A stretch of DNA of 51,782 nucleotides. Source: Streptomyces mayonensis (GTDB taxonomy: Bacteria > Actinomycetota > Actinomycetes > Streptomycetales > Streptomycetaceae). A model generated the notes under the pieces. It was not told the DNA's origin. It did no database searches and saw only the letters and a program-made list of their open reading frames with translations. This document shows, in pieces, positions 40,046 through 47,525 of this stretch. A program made the translations under genes and the position numbers. The stretch is from contig NZ_JACBYP010000053.1 in NCBI RefSeq assembly GCF_018982965.1, forward strand, positions 1-51,782. The letters are read 5' to 3'. Numbering within the stretch: the first letter of the stretch is position 1; each line of letters starts with the position of its first letter.

Positions 40046-41926
40046 ATGAGCACACACGATCAGCACCGCAGTGGACGTACCGCACCCCGCCCGTGGAGAG
40101 CCCGTCTCCTCGCCGCGCTCGGCGCCTCGGCGCTCCTCCTCGCGTCGGGGACGGTCGCCCCGTCGGCCTCCGCCGAGGACGGGGCCGGGACCAGGACCGG
40201 GGGCGGGGGCGGGGGCGACAAAGTGCTCACCGTCGCCGTCGCGCAGAGCGTCGACTCGCTCAGCCCCTTCCTGGCGGTGCGGCTGGTCAGCACGAGCATC
40301 CACCGGCTGATGTACGAGTACCTGACCAACTACGACGCCAAGGACAACCACGTCATACCGGGCCTGGCCACCGAGTGGAAGGCGTCGCCGGACAAGCTGA
40401 CCTGGACGTACACGATCCGTTCCGACTCGAAGTGGTCGGACGGCGAGCAGGCCACCGCCGAGGACGCGGCGTGGACGTTCAACAAGATGATGACCGACCC
40501 GGGCGCCGCCACCGCCAACGGCAGCTTCGTCGGCAACTTCGCGGAGGTCACCGCGCCCAGTGAGACCCAGCTGGTGATCCGGCTGAAGAAGCCGCAGGCC
40601 ACGATGACGGCGCTCGACGTGCCGATCGTGCCCAAGCACGTGTGGGAGAAGGTCGACGACTTCTCGGAGTTCAACAACGACAAGGACTTCCCGGTCGTCG
40701 GCAACGGACCTTTCGTCCTCACCGACTACAAGCCCGACAGCTACGTGCGGCTGAAGGCCAACAAGGACTTCTGGCGGGGCGCCCCGAACTTCGACGAGCT
40801 GGTGTTCCGTTACTACAAGGACCAGGACGCCGCCGTCGCCGCTCTGCGCAAGGGCGAGGTGTCCTTCGTGGCCGGGTCGCCGTCCCTGACGCCGGCCCAG
40901 GCCGACTCGCTCAAGGGCGAGGAGAACATTCGCGTCAACGACGCGCCCGGCCGCCGCTTCTACGCCCTCGCCACCAACCCTGGTGCGCGGGCCAAGGACG
41001 GTACGGAGTTCGGGGACGGCGACCCGTCCCTGCTGGACCTGCGGGTGCGCAACGCGCTGTTCATGGCGGTGGACCGCAAGGCGATCGTCGACAAGGTCTT
41101 CCAGGGGTACGCGGTCGAGGGGGCGGGCTACATCCCGCCGCGCTTCCCCTCGTACTTCTTCGAGCCGTCGGGCGGGCAGGAGCTGGCCCACGATCCCGGC
41201 AGGGCCGCCCAGCTGCTCGACGAGGCGGGCTACCGGACGAACGCCGACGGCAAGCGCCTCGGCAAGGACGGCAAGCCGCTGAACTACCGCGTCCTGTGCC
41301 ACGCCACCGACCCGAACGACAAGGCGGTCGGCAAGTACCTCCAGGAGTGGTGGGGCGAGCTGGGCATCTCCATCACGCTCGACTGCCTGGACAACGTGAC
41401 GGACCCGTGGCTGGCCGGCGAGTACGACCTGGCCTTCGACGGCTGGTCGGTCAATCCCGACCCGGACTTCGTGCTCTCCATGCACACCTGCGACGCGCTC
41501 CCGGCGACTCCGAAGGACACCGGGGCGACCGACAACTTCATCTGCGACAAGGAGTACGACGAGCTGTACGCGCGGCAGTTGGCCGAGTACGACGCCGGCA
41601 AGCGTGCGGGGATCGTCAAACAGCTGGAGTCCCGGCTGTACGACACGGGGTACATGAACGTCATGGCGTATCCGAACGCGGTCGAGGCCTACCGCACGGA
41701 CCAGATCGAGTCGATCACCACGATGCCGTCCGCCGCGGGCAACATCTACGGGCAGGACGGCTACTGGAGCTGGTGGTCGGCGATGCCGGCGGACTCCGGT
41801 GACTCCTCGGGCGGTTCGTCGTCGGCCGGCACCGTGATCGGGATCGCCGCGGGCGTCGTCGTCCTCGCGGGTCTGGCCGTGCTCTTCGCCGTCCGCCGGC
41901 GGGCGACGGCCGACGACCGTGAGTAG
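40046..41926 (+). CDS. peptide/nickel ABC transporter substrate-binding protein, C-terminally anchored
   Basis: A 626-residue family 5 solute-binding protein (DppA/OppA/NikA type). A Sec-type signal peptide (RLLAALGASALLLASGTVAPS, in part, ending near SASAED) has no lipobox. The mature domain has SLSPFLAVRLVSTSIHRLMYEYL (in part), VIPGLATEWKASPD, TWTYTIRSDSKWSDG and FVAGSPSLT. The C terminus has an unusual transmembrane helix (VIGIAAGVVVLAGLAVLFAV) and a basic tail. I chose the ATG at 40046, which has an AGG-rich site 5 bp upstream; ATG 40025 is in frame. Its end overlaps the first permease gene by 8 bp. Confidence 0.92.
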   Translation: MSTHDQHRSGRTAPRPWRARLLAALGASALLLASGTVAPSASAEDGAGTRTGGGGGGDKVLTVAVAQSVDSLSPFLAVRLVSTSIHRLMYEYLTNYDAKDNHVIPGLATEWKASPDKLTWTYTIRSDSKWSDGEQATAEDAAWTFNKMMTDPGAATANGSFVGNFAEVTAPSETQLVIRLKKPQATMTALDVPIVPKHVWEKVDDFSEFNNDKDFPVVGNGPFVLTDYKPDSYVRLKANKDFWRGAPNFDELVFRYYKDQDAAVAALRKGEVSFVAGSPSLTPAQADSLKGEENIRVNDAPGRRFYALATNPGARAKDGTEFGDGDPSLLDLRVRNALFMAVDRKAIVDKVFQGYAVEGAGYIPPRFPSYFFEPSGGQELAHDPGRAAQLLDEAGYRTNADGKRLGKDGKPLNYRVLCHATDPNDKAVGKYLQEWWGELGISITLDCLDNVTDPWLAGEYDLAFDGWSVNPDPDFVLSMHTCDALPATPKDTGATDNFICDKEYDELYARQLAEYDAGKRAGIVKQLESRLYDTGYMNVMAYPNAVEAYRTDQIESITTMPSAAGNIYGQDGYWSWWSAMPADSGDSSGGSSSAGTVIGIAAGVVVLAGLAVLFAVRRRATADDRE

Positions 41927-42977
41927 CACGGCCGGCCCCACCGCCGTGGAGGGCGAGCAGGGCGGGGAAGGGGCGTCCGCGGCACCCCGGGGGCCTTCCC
42001 GCAGCGCGTATCCCCGGTATGTGGCCGGGAAGCTGGCCGGCGCGGTCGTCTCCCTCTTGGCCGTTCTCGTCACCAGCTTCTTCCTCTTCCGGCTGATCCC
42101 CGGCGACCCGGTGGCGTTCATGACCGGTGGCCGTCCGGTCTCCGCGGAGCAGCTCGCCGCCTACCGGCGGGAGTTCGGGCTCGACCTGCCGATGTGGCAG
42201 CAGTTCACGGACTACTGCGCCAAGGCGCTGACCGGTGACCTCGGCACGTCGTACCAGTTCCACACACCCGTCGTCGACAAGATCACCGAGGCGCTGCCGA
42301 ACACGCTGCTGCTGACCGGCACGGCCTTCGTGCTGTACACCGCGCTGGGCACCTTCCTGGGCACCCGTTCGGCGTGGCGGCACGGCGGGCTCGGCGACCG
42401 GCTCAACACGGGCCTGGCGCTGACCCTTTACTCCATCCCGTCCTTCTGGCTGGGGCTGCTGCTCATCATCGTGCTGTCGGTGGGTGTGGACCCGATCCCG
42501 GGCCTGTTCCCGACGGGAGGCATGGAGTCGGGCCGCGAGGAGGGCTTCGCCCACGTGCTGGACGTGGCGCACCATCTCGTCCTGCCGGTGGTGACGCTGG
42601 TCGCGGTGGAGTACGGGCAGACGCTGCTGGTCACCCGGTCGGCGCTGCTGGACGAGATGGGCGGCGACTACCTGACGACGGCGCGGGCCAAGGGGCTCAG
42701 GGACGACCTGGTGCGGCGCCGGCACGCCGTGCCCAACGCGCTGCTGCCGACGGTGACCCTGGTCTTCGTCAATCTGGGCCGGACCGTGGCCGGGGTGATC
42801 CTCGTCGAGACGGTCTTCTCCTGGCCGGGCCTGGGCGGGCTGTTCTACCAGGCGCTCAGCGTGCCCGATCTGCCGCTGGTGCAGGGGCTGTTCTTCGTCT
42901 TCGCCGCAGCGGTGATCCTCATGAACACCCTTGCCGACCTGCTGTATCCGATGCTCGATCCGAGGGTGGGCCGATGA
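41919..42977 (+). CDS. peptide ABC transporter permease, DppB-type
   Basis: A 352-residue integral membrane subunit with about six helices. The opening helix (VVSLLAVLVTSFFLFRLIPGDP) and the cytoplasmic EAA loop (YLTTARAKGLRDDLVRRRHAVPNALLP, in part) are typical of the B-type permeases of this family. A short acidic, flexible N terminus precedes the first helix. Its start overlaps the preceding gene and its stop overlaps the next (ATGA), so expression is coupled. Confidence 0.94.
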   Translation: MSSTAGPTAVEGEQGGEGASAAPRGPSRSAYPRYVAGKLAGAVVSLLAVLVTSFFLFRLIPGDPVAFMTGGRPVSAEQLAAYRREFGLDLPMWQQFTDYCAKALTGDLGTSYQFHTPVVDKITEALPNTLLLTGTAFVLYTALGTFLGTRSAWRHGGLGDRLNTGLALTLYSIPSFWLGLLLIIVLSVGVDPIPGLFPTGGMESGREEGFAHVLDVAHHLVLPVVTLVAVEYGQTLLVTRSALLDEMGGDYLTTARAKGLRDDLVRRRHAVPNALLPTVTLVFVNLGRTVAGVILVETVFSWPGLGGLFYQALSVPDLPLVQGLFFVFAAAVILMNTLADLLYPMLDPRVGR

Positions 42978-44029
42978 CCTCCGAGACCACCGGCAGCACC
43001 GGCAGCACCGGCAGCACCGGCAGCACCAACGACACGAACAGGACGAACAGCACCACCACCAGCACCGGCGCCGGCACCGGCACCGGCACCGGCACGGACA
43101 GCACCGGCACCACCCAGCCTTCGGTGGAGTCGGGTGGGCCGGGTCCGCGTGCACTTGCCCGGCGGCGGCGCCGCGCCTCCGTCGTCCGCTTCTGGAGGGA
43201 GTACCGCCGGCACCGCGCGGGTGTGTTGGGGCTGGCCGCGCTGGTGCTGTTCGTACTGGTGGCGCTGACCGCGCCGCTGACCGTCGGTTCGGACGTGGAC
43301 AGCGTGACCGACGCGCCCGGACAGCCGCTGGAGAGCCCGAGTGGCCGGTTCCCGCTGGGCACGGACCAGTTCGGGCGGAACCTGCTGGGCCTGCTCGTCT
43401 GGGGCTCGCGTGTCTCGCTCCTGGTCGGGCTGCTCGCGGCGGCGCTGTCAGTGCTGATCGGGGCGCTCATCGGGATCACCGCCGGGCACTTCCGCGGCTG
43501 GTACGCCACGGTGATGATGCGGATCACGGACTGGTTCCTGGTGATGCCGACGCTGGTGCTGGCGATCGTGCTGGCGACGGTCCTGTCCCGGTCGCTCGGC
43601 ACGATCGTGCTGGCGATCGGCGTGACCACCTGGCCGACCACGGCGCGTCTGGTGCGTGCGCAGACGCTGGCGGTGGAGTCGCGGCCGTACATCGAACGCG
43701 CGAAGGCGCTGGGTGGCGGGCACTGGCACGTCATGTCCCGGCACGTGCTGCCCAACGTGATGCCGCTGATCCTCGCGCAGACGACCCTGATCATCTCCTC
43801 CGCGATCCTGGCCGAGGCGACCCTGGCCTTCCTGGGACTCGGGGATCCGACGGTCGTGTCCTGGGGCGGGCTGCTGCAGGACGCGCGGGAGGCGGGGTCG
43901 GTGAGTTCCGGCGACTGGTGGTACCTGGTGCCGCCGGGCATCGGGATCGCGGTGGTGGCACTGGCGTTCACGCTGTGCGGGCGCGCGGTGGAGGCCGTAC
44001 TCAATCCGAGGCTGGGGGTGTCCCGTTGA
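42974..44029 (+). CDS. peptide ABC transporter permease, DppC-type
   Basis: A 351-residue permease. Residues 1 to about 55 are a Gly/Ser/Thr-rich low-complexity tail encoded by tandem repeats. The fold proper starts at FWREYRRHRAGVLGLAALVLF, then PLGTDQFGRNLLGLLVWGSR, and the EAA loop YIERAKALGGGHWHVMSRHVLPN (in part). FLGLGDPTVVSWGGLLQDA is diagnostic of the C-type subunit. It should pair with the preceding DppB-type subunit. The ATG overlaps the upstream stop by four bases. Confidence 0.94.
   Translation: MTSETTGSTGSTGSTGSTNDTNRTNSTTTSTGAGTGTGTGTDSTGTTQPSVESGGPGPRALARRRRRASVVRFWREYRRHRAGVLGLAALVLFVLVALTAPLTVGSDVDSVTDAPGQPLESPSGRFPLGTDQFGRNLLGLLVWGSRVSLLVGLLAAALSVLIGALIGITAGHFRGWYATVMMRITDWFLVMPTLVLAIVLATVLSRSLGTIVLAIGVTTWPTTARLVRAQTLAVESRPYIERAKALGGGHWHVMSRHVLPNVMPLILAQTTLIISSAILAEATLAFLGLGDPTVVSWGGLLQDAREAGSVSSGDWWYLVPPGIGIAVVALAFTLCGRAVEAVLNPRLGVSR
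42991..43026 (+). repeat. 9-bp coding tandem repeat CGGCAGCAC, four units
   Basis: Four exact copies encode a Gly-Ser-Thr run at the N terminus of the DppC-type permease. A CACCGG-type hexanucleotide repeat follows to about 43100. Both keep the reading frame. Confidence 0.9.
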
Positions 44030-45198
44030 GTCTGCTGGAGGTCCGGGACCTGACCGTGACGTATCCGGGTGGTGCGGCCGCCGTGCGCGGGGCCGGCCTG
44101 ACCGTGGACGCGGGCGAGAAGCTCGGGATCGCGGGCGAGTCCGGCTGCGGCAAGTCGACGCTGGCACTGGCGCTGCTGCGGCTGCTGCCGGCCGGGACGC
44201 GGGTCGGCGGGGAGATCCTGCTGGACGGCGAGGACGTGCTCACGATGAAGTGGGGACGGGTGCGGGCGGTGCGCTGGGCGGGGGCGTCGATCGTCTTCCA
44301 GGGCGCGATGCATTCCCTGAACGCCGTCCACCGCATCGGCGACCAGATCGCCGAGCCGGTCCTCCTGCACCGCAGGGCCACCCCGGCCGGTGCGCGCAGG
44401 CGGGCCGGGGAACTGCTGGAGCAGGTGGGGCTGCCTGCCGTCCGGGCACGGGCCTACCCGCACGAACTGTCGGGCGGCCAGCGGCAGCGCGTGATGATCG
44501 CGATGGCCCTGGCCTGCGACCCGCGTCTGATCGTCGCCGACGAGCCGACCACGGCGCTCGACGTGATGATCCAGGCGCAGATCCTGCGGCTCATCGAGGG
44601 CCTGGTGGGTGAGCAGGGCGTCGGCCTGATCATGATCAGCCACGACCTGGCGGTACTGGCCGACACCTGCGACCGGCTCGCGGTGATGTACGCGGGGCGG
44701 GTGGTCGAGGAGGGCCCGGCCCGGGAGGTGTACGACGACGCCCGGCATCCGTACGGCCGGGCGCTGTCGGAGGCCTTCCCCAGGATCGGCGATCCCGGTT
44801 CCCGGTTCGCGCCGCGCGGGCTTCCCGGCGACCCGCCCGACCCGGCGGCGGTGCCGTCGGGGTGCGCCTTCCATCCCCGCTGTCCGGTCGCGCTGGACGT
44901 CTGCGGCACCGAGGACCAGGCCCTTCGGGAGGCGGGCGCGGGGCGGCGCGCGGCGTGCGTGCACGTGGGGGCGGACGGCTCGGGGGCGTCAGACGGCTCG
45001 GGGGCCTCGGACGGCTCGGGGGTGTCGGACAGCGCAGGGGCAGCGGGCGGCAGCGGGGCGCCGGCCGGAGGAAGGACGACCGGCGGCGACCGCGACCCGG
45101 AGGGTTCCGGCGCCCGTACGGGCTCGGCCACGTCCGGGAGTGGCTCCGGCGGTACCGCCTCGGGGCAGGACGACTCAGTGAGGAGCAGCACCCCATGA
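44026..45198 (+). CDS. peptide ABC transporter ATPase, DppD-type
   Basis: A 390-residue ATP-binding subunit. Walker A is GESGCGKST, the signature is LSGGQRQR, and Walker B is LIVADEPTTALD with HDLAVLAD following. The C-terminal oligopeptide-transporter extension has PSGCAFHPRCPVALDVC, which in this family often ligates an Fe-S cluster. A further ~75 residues of Gly/Ser-rich sequence follow. The start is TTG, overlapping the permease stop (TTGA); no GTG or ATG is suitably placed. Confidence 0.93.
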   Translation: MSLLEVRDLTVTYPGGAAAVRGAGLTVDAGEKLGIAGESGCGKSTLALALLRLLPAGTRVGGEILLDGEDVLTMKWGRVRAVRWAGASIVFQGAMHSLNAVHRIGDQIAEPVLLHRRATPAGARRRAGELLEQVGLPAVRARAYPHELSGGQRQRVMIAMALACDPRLIVADEPTTALDVMIQAQILRLIEGLVGEQGVGLIMISHDLAVLADTCDRLAVMYAGRVVEEGPAREVYDDARHPYGRALSEAFPRIGDPGSRFAPRGLPGDPPDPAAVPSGCAFHPRCPVALDVCGTEDQALREAGAGRRAACVHVGADGSGASDGSGASDGSGVSDSAGAAGGSGAPAGGRTTGGDRDPEGSGARTGSATSGSGSGGTASGQDDSVRSSTP

Positions 45199-46367
45199 CC
45201 GGCACCCCGCCCGAGCCTCCGCCCGGCACCACGCCGGGCTCCAAGCCCAGCGCCGCCCAACACCAAACCCAAGGACCCGCTCAAGGACCCACTCAGGACC
45301 CCGGTCAAGGACCCACTCAGGGCCCCACTCAGGGCCTCGCACCCGGCCCCTCACACGGTGCCGCATCCTCGTTGCTGAGCGTCGAGGGGCTGCACGTGGC
45401 CTTCCCCGGCCGGCGGGGCGGGCCCGACGCGCGGGCCGTGGACGGGGTGGACCTCGACATCGGGCGCGGCGAGATCGTCGCGCTGGTCGGCGAGTCGGGC
45501 TGCGGCAAGACGACGCTGGCCCGTTCGCTGCTGGGCCTGGTCAGGCCGACCCGGGGACGCGTCACCTTCGACGGCGCCCCCCTTGGACGGTCCTCCCGCG
45601 CGCTGAAGGCGTACCGCAGGCGGGCCCAGTTGGTCCTCCAGGATCCGAGCGGTTCGCTGAACCCGCGGCACACGGTGTACGACATCGTCGCCGAGGGCCT
45701 GCGCATCCACGCTCACCCCGGGGACGAGCGGACCGCGGTCGCCGAGGCGCTGTCGCGGGCCGGGCTGCGCCCGCCCGAGCGGTTCTTCCTGCGGTACCCC
45801 CACGAGCTGTCCGGGGGTCAGCGTCAGCGGGTGGTCATCGCGGGCGCGCTGGTGCTGGGCCCGGAACTCCTCGTCGCCGACGAGCCGGTGGCCTCGCTCG
45901 ACGCGTCGGTGCGCGGCGAGATCCTCGCGCTGCTGCTGCGGCTGCGCGCCGAACTGGGCCTGTCCGCACTGGTCGTGACCCATGACCTGGGGCTGGCCTG
46001 GAACATCGCGGACCGGGTCGCGGTGATGTACCTCGGGCGGATCGTCGAGACGGGCGCGGTCGAGCAGGTCCTGACAGCACCCCGGCACCCGTACACCCGG
46101 GCCCTGCTGTCCGTGTTGCCCGAGGCGCCCGGCGACCCGGTGGTGCTCACCGGTGAGCCTCCGGACCCGTCGTACATCCCCACCGGCTGCCGCTTCCACG
46201 TCCGTTGCCAGGTCCTGGCGGACGGAACGGCCGAGCGGGCAGGCGTCGCCGACGCCTGCCGGAGCCGGGACCCGGGCGTCCTCGGTGGCGGCGGGTCGTC
46301 CCAGGCCGCCTGTCACTGGGCCCGGACGCAACCGCGGGAGGTCAGTCCTGCCGGTCCTGTGCCGTGA
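45195..46367 (+). CDS. peptide ABC transporter ATPase, DppF-type
   Basis: A 390-residue ATP-binding subunit. The first ~58 residues are a Pro/Gln/Gly-rich linker with QGPTQ-type repeats. The ABC domain has GESGCGKTT, QDPSGSLNPRHTV (a Q-loop typical of DppF), LSGGQRQR and LLVADEPVASLD. The C-terminal part has PTGCRFHVRCQV. The ATG overlaps the upstream stop by four bases, and GGAG precedes it. Its 3' end overlaps ribF on the other strand by 26 bp. Confidence 0.94.
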   Translation: MTGTPPEPPPGTTPGSKPSAAQHQTQGPAQGPTQDPGQGPTQGPTQGLAPGPSHGAASSLLSVEGLHVAFPGRRGGPDARAVDGVDLDIGRGEIVALVGESGCGKTTLARSLLGLVRPTRGRVTFDGAPLGRSSRALKAYRRRAQLVLQDPSGSLNPRHTVYDIVAEGLRIHAHPGDERTAVAEALSRAGLRPPERFFLRYPHELSGGQRQRVVIAGALVLGPELLVADEPVASLDASVRGEILALLLRLRAELGLSALVVTHDLGLAWNIADRVAVMYLGRIVETGAVEQVLTAPRHPYTRALLSVLPEAPGDPVVLTGEPPDPSYIPTGCRFHVRCQVLADGTAERAGVADACRSRDPGVLGGGGSSQAACHWARTQPREVSPAGPVP

Positions 46368-47298
46368 TGATCTCGCGGCACCTGTCGACGTCCTGGCCCA
46401 TCTGCGCGAGCAGGGCGTCCAGCGTCTCGAACTTCGCCTGCCCGCGGACGAAGGCCACGAAGTCCACGGCGACGTGGAGTCCGTACAGATCGAGGCCCAC
46501 GCGGTCGATGGCGTACGCCTCCACCGTGCGCTCGGTGCCGTCGAACTGCGGGTTGGTGCCGACGGAGATCGCGGCCGGCATCGCCTCGCCCTGTGCGTGC
46601 AGCAGGCCGGCGTACACACCGTCGGCCGGGATCGCGGTGTGCGGGAGGGTCTCGACGTTGGCCGTGGGGAAGCCCAGCTCCCGGCCGCGCTGGGCGCCAC
46701 GCACGACGACGCCCTCGACACGGTGCGGGCGGCCCAGGATCTCGGCGGCGCCGGCGACGTCGCCGTCGGCGACCAGGCGACGGGTCAGGGTCGAGGAGAA
46801 CGGCTCCCCACCGCCCGCCTCGCCGGTGACGTACAGGTCGACTACCTCGACGTCGAAGTCGTAGACCTTGCCCTGTTCGACGAGGAAGTCGACGTTGCCG
46901 GCGGCCTTGTGGCCGAAGCGGAAGTTGGGGCCCTCGACGACGGCCTTGGCGCGCAGCCGGTCGACCAGGACCTTGACGACGAAGTCGGCGGCGGAGAGTT
47001 TCGAGAACTCCTTGGTGAAGGGGAGGATCAGCACCGCGTCCACGCCCAGGTCCGCCATCAGTTCGGCCCGGCGGTGGTGCGGGGCGAGCAGCGGCGGGTG
47101 GCTGCCGGGGCGGACGACCTCGCTGGGGTGCGGGTCGAAGGTGACGACGACCGCGGGGACGCCCAGCTCGCGGGCGCGGTCCACGGCGTGCTTGATGATC
47201 AGCTGGTGCCCACGGTGGACGCCGTCGTAGGAGCCGATGGTTACGACGCTGCGCCCCCAGTCCTCGGGGATGTCCTCCAAGCCACGCCAGCGCTGCAC
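46342..47298 (-). CDS. ribF: bifunctional riboflavin kinase / FAD synthetase
   Basis: A 318-residue enzyme that makes FMN from riboflavin and FAD from FMN. The N-terminal nucleotidyltransferase domain has IGSYDGVHRGHQ (residues about 21-31), VTFDPHPSEVV and GPNFRFGHKAAG. The C-terminal kinase domain has GRELGFPTANV and PADGVYAG. I chose the GTG at 47298 (VQRWRGLEDIPEDW) with GGAG upstream, which gives the usual length; further upstream the frame enters AT-richer repeats. It probably has its own promoter in the upstream spacer. Confidence 0.95.
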   Translation of the reverse strand: MQRWRGLEDIPEDWGRSVVTIGSYDGVHRGHQLIIKHAVDRARELGVPAVVVTFDPHPSEVVRPGSHPPLLAPHHRRAELMADLGVDAVLILPFTKEFSKLSAADFVVKVLVDRLRAKAVVEGPNFRFGHKAAGNVDFLVEQGKVYDFDVEVVDLYVTGEAGGGEPFSSTLTRRLVADGDVAGAAEILGRPHRVEGVVVRGAQRGRELGFPTANVETLPHTAIPADGVYAGLLHAQGEAMPAAISVGTNPQFDGTERTVEAYAIDRVGLDLYGLHVAVDFVAFVRGQAKFETLDALLAQMGQDVDRCREIITAQDRQD

Positions 47299-47310
47299 TG
47301 TGTCTGCTCC

Positions 47311-47385
47311 TCGGTGGGTTTCCGTGGTTTTCGTGGGTTCTCGTGGATGTTCTTGGGTTTTCGTGGTTTCCCTGGACTCGCGGAT
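47311..47385. repeat. degenerate GTGGTTTTC repeats upstream of ribF
   Basis: About seven imperfect copies of a TTTTCGTGGGT-like word, spaced 8-12 bp apart, lie directly upstream of the ribF ribosome binding site. The stretch is much less GC-rich than the rest of the window. It may be part of the ribF leader; no FMN riboswitch fold is evident to me. Confidence 0.6.
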
Positions 47386-47525
47386 CCGGTGATTCCGCGG
47401 ATTCTCCGGATCCCGTCGTGCCCCTTGCGCAGGTCTAAGGGTGCCATGCCGTCCGGCGACCGCCCGCATCGGCATCGGCCCTGTGACGGGCCGCACGCCC
47501 CGGGGGCCGGGCGGGTCCGGGGTGG

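Noticed and set aside
47311..47385. FMN riboswitch upstream of ribF
   Set aside because: The spacer is dominated by simple GTGGTTTTC-like repeats, and I could not find the conserved multi-stem core.
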